From: an uncultured Clostridia bacterium
Lineage (GTDB): Bacteria; Bacillota; Clostridia; TANB77; CAG-508
DNA length: 44,639 nucleotides
Assembly: GCA_944386155.1 (NCBI GenBank)
Contig: CALWZY010000002.1
Location: forward strand, 1-44,639
Reading direction: 5' to 3'
Under the pieces are notes generated by a model. It worked only from the letters and a program-made list of their open reading frames with translations, did no database searches and was not told the DNA's origin. Shown one piece after another: positions 18,629-26,916 of the stretch (positions are counted from its first letter, which is position 1; the number at the start of each line of letters is the position of its first letter). The position numbers and the translations under genes are program-made.

Positions 18629-19620
18629 GGCGTTTTTATTGCTCCTATTATTGCATCTATTATTTTTTCTACTTCAATCTCATCTGCAACAGCTGCATAA
18701 TTTAATGTTATTCTATGACGTAAAATATTATATCTTAATGATTTTATATCATCTGGTATTACGTAACTTCTTCCCCTGATTAATGCAACAGCTTTACTAG
18801 CTTCCATAAAAGCAATTGTTCCTCTAGTACTAGAACCCATTGTAATATATTTTGAAAGATCTTTTGGTATAAATTTATCTGGATGTCTTGTTGCATTTAT
18901 AATCTCTACGATATACTTTTTAATAGATTCATCTATATACACTCTTTTTGATAATTCTTGTAAATACTTAACATCTTTTAATAAAAGTATTTGCTCTGAG
19001 CTACTAATTACGCCATTTTCCATTCTCTTTAATATTTCAAGTTCTTCTTCTCCAGTAGGATAATCTAATTTTTCTTTTATAAGAAATCTATCAAGTTGTG
19101 CTTCTGATAAAAGATATGTTCCTTCTTGTTCTATTGGATTTTGTGTTGCAATTACAATAAATATATCTGGCATTTTATACAAATAACCACCTATACTTAT
19201 CTGATGTTCTTGCATAGCTTCTAGCATAGCACTTTGTGTTTTAGCACTAGATCTATTAATTTCATCTAGCAAAACAAAATTAGCATATACTGGCCCTAAC
19301 TTAATTTCAAAACTATTTGTAGCATAATTAAACATTTGAGTTCCTATAATATCACTTGGAAGTAAATCTGGTGTACATTGGATTCTTGAAAACTTACCTG
19401 ATACTGCATCAGTAATAATTTTAGCTGCAGTTGTTTTGGCAAGTCCTGGTACTGATTCGATTAAAACATGACTATTTGAAATAAGTGCAATTAATAAAGA
19501 CATGCCTAAATTTCTTTGTCCTACTATTCTATCAGAATAATATGTCCAAATTTTATTTATTATTTCTTTGGCCTTTTCTAATTCTTCTACTGAAATATTT
19601 GAATTTTCATTTGTGTCCAT
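18625..19620 (-). CDS. MoxR-family AAA+ ATPase
   Basis: 331 residues. Walker A VPGLAKTT at 57-64, Walker B VLLDEI at 116-121, sensor ATQNP at 158-162, and the conserved LLSEAQLDRF. MoxR ATPases act as chaperones for assembly of vWA-containing complexes. It leads a tightly overlapping six-gene operon. AGAGGA precedes the ATG, and a good promoter lies about 70 bases upstream. Confidence 0.95.
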   Translation of the reverse strand: MDTNENSNISVEELEKAKEIINKIWTYYSDRIVGQRNLGMSLLIALISNSHVLIESVPGLAKTTAAKIITDAVSGKFSRIQCTPDLLPSDIIGTQMFNYATNSFEIKLGPVYANFVLLDEINRSSAKTQSAMLEAMQEHQISIGGYLYKMPDIFIVIATQNPIEQEGTYLLSEAQLDRFLIKEKLDYPTGEEELEILKRMENGVISSSEQILLLKDVKYLQELSKRVYIDESIKKYIVEIINATRHPDKFIPKDLSKYITMGSSTRGTIAFMEASKAVALIRGRSYVIPDDIKSLRYNILRHRITLNYAAVADEIEVEKIIDAIIGAIKTP

Positions 19621-19690
19621 GTTTTTTCCTCTCTTTTGTATAAATTAAATTTTTAAAATAAAAAATTAGTAAAAATATCTTCTTTATAAA

Positions 19691-19719
19691 ATTATATCCT
19701 TACTAATTATTAATTTCAA
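19691..19719 (-). promoter_or_regulatory. Promoter of the moxR operon
   Basis: On the minus strand TTGAAA, 17 bases, TATAAT. The -10 lies inside a long AT-rich inverted repeat (AATTAGTAA/TTACTAATT, about 19665-19710), which could modulate early transcription. Confidence 0.75.
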
Positions 19720-19746
19720 TTACATATTTAATTTTTATTTTGATTT

Positions 19747-19791
19747 AAAAAAAATCGTTCACATACCAAAGCTATCTTTAGCACATGAACG
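19747..19791 (-). terminator. Terminator after the SSB gene
   Basis: A 16-bp hairpin with G-U pairs (CGTTCATGTGCTAAAG / CTTTGGTATGTGAACG) followed by TTTTTTTT on the minus strand. Confidence 0.92.
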
Positions 19792-19827
19792 ATAAATAAT
19801 AACTAACAATTTAATTAAATTTATGTA

Positions 19828-20514
19828 TTACACAACTGCTTCTGTTTCTGTTTCTTTTTCATCATCTTTTTTATCTATAATTTCCATGCTTGAAACTGAT
19901 ACTTCATAAGCAACTCTTGTTTCAGAAGTTCCATCTTCAAATTTCTTTTCGTACTTTCTACTTTGTACTCTACCTAAAATTTTTACTTCAGTTCCAACTT
20001 CTATATTTTGACAGAATCTAGCATTTCTTCCCCAAGCTATACATGGTATGTAATCACTTTTATTATATGCTCTATTTACTGCAAGAAGTATATCTGCAAT
20101 TTCTCTATCAAATGGTGTTTGTCTATAAATAGGTTTTTTACATACATATCCTATTAAAGTAACTTCATTTGACACTTTCTTTTTCTCTTCTTCTTCAGAA
20201 GTTTCCTCTTCAACTACTTCTGAGATATCTTTTGCAAATACTGTTAGTATTAATCTATTTTTTTCATTTTCATAGCTATTATAAGATCTAAACTGACCTT
20301 CGATTGCAAGTTCTTTTCCAACTTCAATATCTATATTTGTAATTAATCTTTCTGATACAGTAATTGGAATAACATCAACTGCTTTACTTAATCTTGGGAC
20401 TTCTAAATCAAATATATAGAATTTTTCTCCATAAATTTCATGACTAAAAGTCTTTTCACTACATACTTTTCCGATTAATACTAGATGGTTATTTTCTAAA
20501 AAATTTGTAACCAT
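19828..20514 (-). CDS. Single-stranded-DNA-binding protein with two OB folds
   Basis: 228 residues with tandem OB folds: about 8-105 (HLVLIGKVCSEKTFS, LAIEGQFRSYNSYE) and 118-212 (VTLIGYVCKKPIYRQTPFDREIADILLAVNR, PCIAWGRNAR, LGRVQSRKYEKK). They are joined by a Glu-rich linker, with an acidic tail. This two-domain SSB type is known in Clostridia. AAGGAGG precedes the ATG. It is a single-gene unit with its own promoter and terminator. It may act in replication or recombination beside the RuvA/RarA genes. Confidence 0.88.
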   Translation of the reverse strand: MVTNFLENNHLVLIGKVCSEKTFSHEIYGEKFYIFDLEVPRLSKAVDVIPITVSERLITNIDIEVGKELAIEGQFRSYNSYENEKNRLILTVFAKDISEVVEEETSEEEEKKKVSNEVTLIGYVCKKPIYRQTPFDREIADILLAVNRAYNKSDYIPCIAWGRNARFCQNIEVGTEVKILGRVQSRKYEKKFEDGTSETRVAYEVSVSSMEIIDKKDDEKETETEAVV

Positions 20515-20597
20515 TTTTTCTCCTCCTTAAATATTTATCTAACGTACTTTATATATATGTCCGTATTTATTGTTTTCTTTAGACTGTAAACAACTAT

Positions 20598-20626
20598 ATT
20601 ATACCACTAATTTTTTCCTTTGTCTA
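20598..20626 (-). promoter_or_regulatory. Promoter of the SSB gene
   Basis: On the minus strand TAGACA, 17 bases, TATAAT, about 80 bases upstream of the ATG. Confidence 0.65.
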
Positions 20627-20644
20627 CATAAAATGTTAATTTTA

Positions 20645-21130
20645 TTAAATAATAATCTTTAAAATACAAACACTCGCAAAAAAATGCACTCCATTTTTCC
20701 CGGTTTCATAAGCATTTTTTATTTCCATATTTTTAAGTCTCATATTATTTAAACTAATTATTTCTCTTTGCAATTCAAGAATTATGTTATTCTCCTCGCA
20801 ACTTGTTATTGTAACAGTTGATTTCTTATTAAATCCATAAGTAATTACTTGTGCTTTTACATTCTCAACAATTTTAATATTTTCTTTATAGTCTATATTT
20901 AAAATTATTATTTTTGCAGAGTTTAATATAATATTTAAATAATCATCACATTTTTCTAAATCAATTTTATAATTGATTATTAATACATCAAATTTTACAT
21001 TTTTAAAATTTAATAAATTATTCTGATTCATTTTGGTTATAGTACATTTTTTAAAAATATCTTTTTCTTCTAATACTCTACTTGTATCAATTGTATTACA
21101 AGTTTTTTCAATTATTCCTACTAAATACAT
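20645..21130 (-). CDS. Hypothetical protein resembling part of a Mur-ligase central domain
   Basis: 161 residues, no signal or membrane segment. The order of strands and the phrases IIILNIDYKENIKIVENVKAQ, VITYGFNKKSTVTITS and ILELQREI recall the central and late parts of Mur ligases (UDP-MurNAc-peptide synthetases). There is no ATP-binding GTxGKT motif, so it cannot be a complete ligase. It may be a degenerate or regulatory homologue. It is monocistronic and divergent from the next gene. Confidence 0.6.
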   Translation of the reverse strand: MYLVGIIEKTCNTIDTSRVLEEKDIFKKCTITKMNQNNLLNFKNVKFDVLIINYKIDLEKCDDYLNIILNSAKIIILNIDYKENIKIVENVKAQVITYGFNKKSTVTITSCEENNIILELQREIISLNNMRLKNMEIKNAYETGKNGVHFFASVCILKIII

Positions 21131-21297
21131 ATTATTATTAAATCCTTTCGTTTTATAAAGAAAAATATATATTGCTAGTATTAGTAAGTTTTATATATTT
21201 ATTCAAAAATTGCTTTTTCATGTCCTCACATAAAAAAATAATAATCATATTATATATTAAGCGAAAGCAAATATATAAAAAAGGATGGACTAAAATT

Positions 21298-21738
21298 ATG
21301 GAATTTAATAAATATGACAAATGTGATTTAAAACAATTAGTGTCTGTAGATGGTTTTATCCAAAAAGGTAGACAATTTGATGTAGAAATTACAGTTCCTG
21401 AAGATAATAGAAATGTTATTTATGGAATTTTAAAAAATCAATATAATGAACCTCTTAAAGATGCTGTTGTAAAATTAATTGAAGTATTAGATGATTGTGG
21501 CACAAAAGAAAGAAGACCTGTTTCTCATACTTTTACAGATAAGAATGGTGAATTTGTATTTGGACCACTTTGTCCAGATAGAAAATATGAAATTCAAATA
21601 TGGTATAACGCCGTAAATCAAGTAAAAATATGTGAAGATTGTAGTAGAGTTCAAGAATGTCTAAAAGGCGCAGAACTTGGTGACTGTCCAAAAAAACCAA
21701 TACTTCCAAAACCTGATTGTGATTTCAAATGTAACTAA
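21298..21738 (+). CDS. Carboxypeptidase-regulatory-like (prealbumin-fold) protein
   Basis: 146 residues. Residues about 30-100 match a CarboxypepD_reg/Cna-B-like beta-sandwich (YGILKNQYNEPLKDAVVKL ... FTDKNGEFVFGPL). The C-terminal tail is Cys- and Pro-rich, with seven Cys in the last 40 residues. AAGGATGG lies 9 bases before ATG 21298, so I reject an upstream in-frame ATG at 21172. Upstream is CATATTATA with AC 16 bases before it, which resembles a sigma-K/E spore promoter. A spore-coat role is possible but unproven. Confidence 0.8.
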   Translation: MEFNKYDKCDLKQLVSVDGFIQKGRQFDVEITVPEDNRNVIYGILKNQYNEPLKDAVVKLIEVLDDCGTKERRPVSHTFTDKNGEFVFGPLCPDRKYEIQIWYNAVNQVKICEDCSRVQECLKGAELGDCPKKPILPKPDCDFKCN

Positions 21739-21748
21739 TAAAAAATAA

Positions 21749-21784
21749 ATAAAGGTCTAGCTTTATATAAGTTAGACCTTTATT
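21749..21784 (+). terminator. Bidirectional terminator
   Basis: AAAGGTCTAGCTT/AAGTTAGACCTTT between the convergent 146-residue and 48-residue protein genes. Confidence 0.88.
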
Positions 21785-21786
21785 AC

Positions 21787-21933
21787 TTATAGAGCAGTTA
21801 CACCCATTTTCTTCATTAATCTTTTTCCTGTTTTCATCATCTTTTTCTTATTTGCTTTTATAGAATCTCCGTAAGTCATTAGCACTCCAGCAGTAATAGC
21901 TGAACCAATTATTGCACCTTTTATAAAATTCAT
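21787..21933 (-). CDS. 48-residue small membrane-associated protein
   Basis: Begins MNFIKGAIIGSAITAGVLMTYGD (a Gly-rich hydrophobic helix), then a very basic Lys/Met-rich tail ending KKMGVTAL. GGAGG sits 7 bases before the ATG. The pattern is like YtxH-type small clostridial membrane proteins. Function unknown. Confidence 0.8.
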   Translation of the reverse strand: MNFIKGAIIGSAITAGVLMTYGDSIKANKKKMMKTGKRLMKKMGVTAL

Positions 21934-21970
21934 ATCACTACCTCCAATATTTATATTTTATACAATATTA

Positions 21971-22349
21971 TTATCTGCTAGTTTTATTTAATATATACTT
22001 TTTGAAATATGCATATATTTCATAAAATGTTATTATTAATAAGAAAAAAATAAAAGCTTTTCTTAAAAAATTATCTGGTACCTTAAAAGCAATCTGGCTT
22101 CCAATGATAGCTCCAATAATTCCTAAAAATATTATAATTACCGATAATTTCAAATCAATATTTTTTCTTTTTAAATTTATAAAAATTGCAATTAACGCAG
22201 TAGGAACAAAAAATATTAAATTAATTCCTTGAATCATTTTTTGAGAATTCTCTGTAAAAACTGATAAAAGAAGTATTAAAATACTCCCTCCTCCCATTCC
22301 GAAGCGAAGCTATAGTCCCAGCAATAATTCCAAATAGAATCTCAATCAT
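21971..22349 (-). CDS. TauE/SafE half-protein B, interrupted by one +1 CGG site
   Basis: Four-helix half of a TauE/SafE transporter, 125 residues after recoding. ATG 22349 has GGTGG just upstream. After 16 codons (MIEILFGIIAGTIASL) the zero frame meets CGG at 22301. Dropping the C gives GMGGGSILILLLSVF, the conserved Gly-rich loop at the first helix hairpin, and an intact frame to the stop. In the zero frame the product would become basic and non-hydrophobic. It lies 12 bases after the partner half, so the two probably form a heterodimeric anion or sulfur-compound exporter. Confidence 0.82.
22299..22301 (-). other. +1 recoding site in the TauE-half gene (CTT CGG A)
   Basis: Zero-frame CGG after CTT. 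Omitting the C gives CTT GGA ATG GGA and restores the LGMGGGS motif. The stretch right after is unusually G-rich (GGAATGGGAGGAGGGAG). Confidence 0.75.
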
Positions 22350-22361
22350 TTTCCACCCTTT

Positions 22362-22745
22362 TTATTTAAAACTCATTCTAATAATACTATATACTAAAAA
22401 TATAATAAAACTTAAATTTAAATACTTTTCGCTTAATCTATGAAGTAAATGACTTCCTATTATACTACCAATTACTCCTCCTAAAGCACATCTAATTGCC
22501 ACTTCAAAGTTTATGTCCATATTAAGATTATATAAGATTCCTGTAACAAATACGATTGGAAGCATACAAAAGATTGTAGTAGCTCTTGCTCTTTTTTCAT
22601 CTAAATCTAATAAACTAGAAAAAGCTAGAACAAATATCAGTCCTCCTCCTGAAGAAAAAAGACCACTAATTATTCCAGCTACAATTCCTATAATTATTAT
22701 TTTTATAATTTGTTTTTTATTATATTTTTTTAATATGTTTTCCAT
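22362..22745 (-). CDS. TauE/SafE half-protein A
   Basis: 127 residues, four hydrophobic helices, with the family motifs GIVAGIISGLFSSGGG near residues 20-35 and RARATT near 53, and GGVIGSIIGSHLL near 90-102. Full-length TauE proteins have about 250 residues in two repeats. Here each repeat is a separate gene. No strong ribosome site is seen 28 bases after the rarA stop. It uses the glycine-rich motif without any frameshift, unlike half B. Confidence 0.85.
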   Translation of the reverse strand: MENILKKYNKKQIIKIIIIGIVAGIISGLFSSGGGLIFVLAFSSLLDLDEKRARATTIFCMLPIVFVTGILYNLNMDINFEVAIRCALGGVIGSIIGSHLLHRLSEKYLNLSFIIFLVYSIIRMSFK

Positions 22746-22773
22746 ATTAATATTTTTTTATTTTTTAAAAAAA

Positions 22774-24024
22774 TTATTCAATATCTTTTACATTTTCATC
22801 TTTTATAAAATATTTTGTTCCAAGCATCTTATCAGGAAGATACTGTTGCTCAACATAATGACCTGGATAATCATGAGGATACTTATATCCTTCTCCATAC
22901 CCAAACTCTTCCATACCACTTGCTGGTGCATTCCTAATATGCATTGGTATTGTTCCTGTATCTTTTGTAGATACATCTTCTAATGCTTTATTTATTGCAT
23001 TATAACTTGCATTTGATTTTTTTGAATTTGCTACATAAAGTGCCGCTTCTGCCAATATTATCCTAGCCTCTGGCATTCCTACCATTGTGACTGCCTGCAT
23101 AGCAGCTGTTGCAACAACTAATGCATTAGGATTTGCAAGTCCCACATCTTCTGAAGCTTGTATTACTATTCTTCTTGCAATAAATACTGGATCTTCTCCA
23201 CCATTTAAAGCTCTTGCTAAATAAAATATAGTAGCATCTGGATCGCTACCTCTCATAGATTTTATAAATGCACTAATATTATCATAATGGCTATCACCAT
23301 TTTTATCAAAAATAGCTTTTCTTTTATTTAAAGATTCTTTTGCTATTTCATTTGTAATTTCTATTACACCGTCTTTGTTCATATTAGTAGTAAGTACAGC
23401 AATTTCTAATCCATTTAAAGCAGTCCTTACATCTCCACCAGATACTTCTGCAATCTTTTCTATAGTTTCATCAGAAATTTTTATATTATACATTCCTAGC
23501 CCTTCTGGACTTTTTAGGGCATTTTTTAAAATCTGTATAATATTTTCTTTTTTTAGTGGTTCTAATTTTATTACCATAGATCTTGAAATCAAAGCTTTAT
23601 TAACCTCAAAATATGGATTTTCAGTAGTTGCTCCAATTAAGATTACAGTACCATTTTCTACATATGGTAAAAGTGCATCTTGTTGAAGTTTATTAAATCT
23701 ATGTATCTCATCTATAAATAATATACATTTTCCACTTGGATTCAATAATGGATTTTCTGCATCTGCTATAGCATTTTTTATATCTCCAACTCCTGCAGTT
23801 ACCGCATTAATCTTTGTAAACTTATATTTTGTAGTTTCACTAATTACTTTTGCAAGAGATGTTTTACCACATCCTGGTGGTCCCCATAATATAATACTTG
23901 ATAATCTATCTGCTTTTATAGTTCTATATAAAAGTTTATCTTTTCCAAGTATATGTTCTTGTCCTACAAATTCATCTAATGTTTTAGGTCTCATTCTAAA
24001 AGCAAGTGGTTGATCTAAATTCAT
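22774..24024 (-). CDS. rarA: Replication-associated recombination ATPase RarA (MgsA)
   Basis: 416 residues, AAA+ clamp-loader-like ATPase that acts at stalled replication forks. Walker A WGPPGCGKTS near 50, Walker B ILFIDEIHRF near 102, sensor GATTENPYFE near 130, then the RarA C-terminal region with RGSDPDATIFYLARAL and the YKYPHDYPGHYVEQQYLP ending. AGGAAGGGA precedes the ATG, 14 bases after ruvA. Confidence 0.97.
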   Translation of the reverse strand: MNLDQPLAFRMRPKTLDEFVGQEHILGKDKLLYRTIKADRLSSIILWGPPGCGKTSLAKVISETTKYKFTKINAVTAGVGDIKNAIADAENPLLNPSGKCILFIDEIHRFNKLQQDALLPYVENGTVILIGATTENPYFEVNKALISRSMVIKLEPLKKENIIQILKNALKSPEGLGMYNIKISDETIEKIAEVSGGDVRTALNGLEIAVLTTNMNKDGVIEITNEIAKESLNKRKAIFDKNGDSHYDNISAFIKSMRGSDPDATIFYLARALNGGEDPVFIARRIVIQASEDVGLANPNALVVATAAMQAVTMVGMPEARIILAEAALYVANSKKSNASYNAINKALEDVSTKDTGTIPMHIRNAPASGMEEFGYGEGYKYPHDYPGHYVEQQYLPDKMLGTKYFIKDENVKDIE

Positions 24025-24037
24025 AATACATCCCTTC

Positions 24038-24640
24038 CTATTTATTATTAGATAATAATACTAATCCTTTTTTAATAATATCTTCTGTTGATAGTCCAGA
24101 TAAATCGGCTTTTTCAAAAGCTAAATCTATCTCTCTTCTTGAGTATCCTAAAACTTGAAGTGCAGAAATTGCTTCATTCAATCCTTCAACTTCTTTTATT
24201 TCTTTTTCTATCTCTTCTTTATTTCTTTCAATTTCTTCAGATTTTAGTTTATCTTTTAATTCTAATATTATTCTTTGCGCTGTTTTCTTTCCTATTCCAG
24301 GAATTTTTGTCATTCTATCTACATCATCTGATATTACAGCAAAAGCAAACTCTGATGGTTCAATATTAGAAAGCATCGTTATTGCAGATCTTGCTCCAAT
24401 ACCACTTACAGATAGTAAAAGTTCAAACATTCTTAATTCTTCATCTGTCTTAAATCCATAAAGACTTATCTCATCTTCTCTTACATGATAATGAGTATAT
24501 ACTTTTACTTTATCTCCTATATTTCCAACTTCATTTAATGATTTATCAGACATAAAAATTTTATATCCAATCCCATTACATTCTACTACTATATACCCTT
24601 TTGTTTTTACTTCTAAGCTACCTTTTATATATAAATACAT
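24038..24640 (-). CDS. ruvA: Holliday-junction DNA helicase subunit RuvA
   Basis: 200 residues. OB-fold domain I (MYLYIKGSLEVKTKGYIVVE), helix-hairpin-helix region with SGIGARSAITML and IPGIGKKTAQRIILELKDKL, and C-terminal domain III (NEAISALQVLGYSRREIDLA). RuvA binds Holliday junctions and loads RuvB. RuvB is not adjacent here: rarA follows instead. AGGAGG precedes the ATG. Confidence 0.98.
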   Translation of the reverse strand: MYLYIKGSLEVKTKGYIVVECNGIGYKIFMSDKSLNEVGNIGDKVKVYTHYHVREDEISLYGFKTDEELRMFELLLSVSGIGARSAITMLSNIEPSEFAFAVISDDVDRMTKIPGIGKKTAQRIILELKDKLKSEEIERNKEEIEKEIKEVEGLNEAISALQVLGYSRREIDLAFEKADLSGLSTEDIIKKGLVLLSNNK

Positions 24641-24734
24641 ATTTCCTCCTATGTGCTATATTTTTAATTTGTGCAAACAAATTTTCTGTTTTCTTGTACA
24701 TTTTATCACAAAAAAAGTTTTTTTCAAGCATATT

Positions 24735-25250
24735 TTAACTTTTTAAAATAAATATACTTATATATTTATAAATAAGATAAACTATAATTATAACTAAAAA
24801 TATTTTTGCATTATGATAAAACCTCTCTAAATGAGTAAATTTTTTATAGCAATTATACAATATAAGTGCTCCTAAAATTATCAAGCCTACTAATGTTAAA
24901 CCGGAAACTATGAGTGCAAATATTATATATAATATAGGCGCTAACAAAACAATTGTTGCAACAAGATATCTTATTTTATTTTCGTCCTTTAAATTTTTAT
25001 CTTCATCTACCTGCTTTGTTTCACTTTCTTCACTATTTTCATCATTCTTACTTCTTAACTTTGGAAATATGTAAATTGCATACACTATCATTAAAATGGC
25101 TATAAAAAGGAAAAAACAAATAATCATTACATTTACTATATTATAATTTTGAATTTCTTCTTCGGACGTCATCATATAAGCATACAAATTGTTTTTTAAA
25201 CTAAGTAATATACTTAAAAACATCAATCCTACTCTAGCTATTTTCTTCAT
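24735..25250 (-). CDS. Multi-pass membrane protein of unknown function
   Basis: 171 residues. An N-terminal signal/anchor helix (about 5-23), a second near 42-62, a charged acidic linker (DENSEESETKQVDEDKN), and three helices in the last 80 residues. GGGAGGAGA lies just upstream of ATG 25250; a TTG 15 bases further up is less likely. It precedes ruvA by 94 bases on the same strand. No family recognised. Confidence 0.75.
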   Translation of the reverse strand: MKKIARVGLMFLSILLSLKNNLYAYMMTSEEEIQNYNIVNVMIICFFLFIAILMIVYAIYIFPKLRSKNDENSEESETKQVDEDKNLKDENKIRYLVATIVLLAPILYIIFALIVSGLTLVGLIILGALILYNCYKKFTHLERFYHNAKIFLVIIIVYLIYKYISIFILKS

Positions 25251-25365
25251 TTTCTCTCCTCCCAAAAGAAATTTTACATTTCCATTTTATATTTAATAGA
25301 AATTCTTTTCAACTAAAAGTAAAAACATTCTAGAAATATTCAATAATATAACTTTATTATTTCTA

Positions 25366-25394
25366 TTGAAAATTAAGTAAAATGCTTATATAAT
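25366..25394 (+). promoter_or_regulatory. Promoter of asnS
   Basis: TTGAAA, 17 bases, TATAAT, about 36 bases before the ATG. Confidence 0.85.
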
Positions 25395-25430
25395 GTAGAT
25401 GTTAATTTTATTTTACGTTCGGAGGTTTTT

Positions 25431-26822
25431 ATGGAAAATACTTTAATAAAAGATTTATTTAGAAATAAAGAAAAATATGATGGAAAAGAAATTACAGTTT
25501 CAGGATGGATAAGAACTTTAAGAGATTCTAAAACTTTTGGATTTATTGAATTAAATGATGGAAGTTTTTTTAAGAATCTTCAAATAGTTTTTAATGATAC
25601 TTTAGATAACTTTAAAGAAATTTCTAAACTTACTATTAGTTCTTCAATAATAGTAACAGGAAAATTAATAATCACTGAAAATGCAAAACAACCTTTTGAA
25701 GTACAAGCTAATAAAATAGAGATATTTAATGTATCAGATCAAGATTATCCTCTTCAAAAGAAAAGACATTCTGTTGAGTATTTAAGAACTGTAGCTCATC
25801 TTCGTCCAAGAACAAATACATTTAATGCCGTATTTAGAGTACGTTCACTTTTATCTTATGCAATACATAAATTTTTCCAAGAAAGAAATTTCGTATATGT
25901 GCATTCTCCAATATTAACATCAAGTGATGCTGAAGGTGCAGGAGAAATGTTTAGAGTAACTACACTAGACTTAGAAAATGTTCCAAAAACAGATGCAGGA
26001 GAAGTAGATAATTCTAAAGACTTTTTCGGAAGACCTGCTCACCTTACTGTAAGTGGACAATTAGATGTTGAAACATATGCATTTGCATTTAGGAATGTAT
26101 ATACATTCGGCCCAACATTTAGAGCTGAAAATTCAAATACTGTAAAACACGCATCAGAATTTTGGATGATAGAACCAGAAATATGTTTTGCTGATTTAAA
26201 AGATGATATGAATTTAGCAGAAGATATGGTTAAATATATTATTTCTTATGTTTTAGAGAATGCTCCAGAAGAAATGGAATTTTTCGATAAATTTATTTCT
26301 AATGGTTTGCTTGAAAGATTAAATCATGTAGTAAATTCAGACTTTGGAAGAATTACTTATACAGATGCAATAAAAGAACTTGAAAAAGTAAATGATAAAT
26401 TTGAATTTCCTGTAGAATGGGGATCAGATATTCAAACTGAACATGAAAGATATTTAAGTGAAGTTGTATTCGGAAAACCTGTATTTGTTACTGATTATCC
26501 AAAAGAAATTAAAGCATTTTATATGAAACAAAATGATGATGGAAAAACTGTTGCTGCAACAGACCTTTTAGTTCCTGGTATTGGAGAATTAATTGGTGGT
26601 AGTCAAAGAGAAGATGATATAGAAAAATTAAAAACTAGAATGAAAGAACTAGGACTTAAAGAAGAAGATTATTGGTGGTACTTAGATTTACGTAGATATG
26701 GAAGTGCTCCTCATGCTGGATTTGGTTTAGGATTTGAAAGAATGATGATGTACTTAACAGGAATGGCAAATATTAGAGATGTTATACCTTTCCCAAGAAC
26801 ACCAAAAAATTGTGAATTTTAA
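25431..26822 (+). CDS. asnS: Asparaginyl-tRNA synthetase
   Basis: 463 residues, class IIb synthetase. N-terminal OB anticodon-binding domain ([23 protein letters not shown]), motif 2 FRAENSNT...EFWMIEPE near 243-258, motif 3 [15 protein letters not shown] near the C-terminus. The [11 protein letters not shown] and final [10 protein letters not shown] phrases separate it from AspRS. Monocistronic: GGAGG ribosome site, no T-box visible, leader about 30 bases. Arg is read from AGA and CGT, never CGG. Confidence 0.98.
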   Translation: MENTLIKDLFRNKEKYDGKEITVSGWIRTLRDSKTFGFIELNDGSFFKNLQIVFNDTLDNFKEISKLTISSSIIVTGKLIITENAKQPFEVQANKIEIFNVSDQDYPLQKKRHSVEYLRTVAHLRPRTNTFNAVFRVRSLLSYAIHKFFQERNFVYVHSPILTSSDAEGAGEMFRVTTLDLENVPKTDAGEVDNSKDFFGRPAHLTVSGQLDVETYAFAFRNVYTFGPTFRAENSNTVKHASEFWMIEPEICFADLKDDMNLAEDMVKYIISYVLENAPEEMEFFDKFISNGLLERLNHVVNSDFGRITYTDAIKELEKVNDKFEFPVEWGSDIQTEHERYLSEVVFGKPVFVTDYPKEIKAFYMKQNDDGKTVAATDLLVPGIGELIGGSQREDDIEKLKTRMKELGLKEEDYWWYLDLRRYGSAPHAGFGLGFERMMMYLTGMANIRDVIPFPRTPKNCEF

Positions 26823-26861
26823 AATATCATCATTATCTAAAAAGATATAAAAAAATAAAAT

Positions 26862-26910
26862 ATAAAAAGGGAAACCCCCACAGGTTACAGATAACCTGCG
26901 GGGGTTCCTT
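26862..26910 (-). terminator. Terminator of cassette B (also stops asnS)
   Basis: A long G+C-rich hairpin (CCCCC/GGGGG plus CAGGTTA/TAACCTG, 3-base loop) with T runs on both sides. Its G+C content is foreign to the host. Confidence 0.93.
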
Positions 26911-26916
26911 TTGGAG

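Noticed and set aside
11590-22301. Random sequencing or assembly indels as the cause of the four frameshifts
   Set aside because: Not fully excluded. None sits in a homopolymer of the inserted base, all make CGG before GGR in frame, and CGG is otherwise absent. Raw reads would decide.
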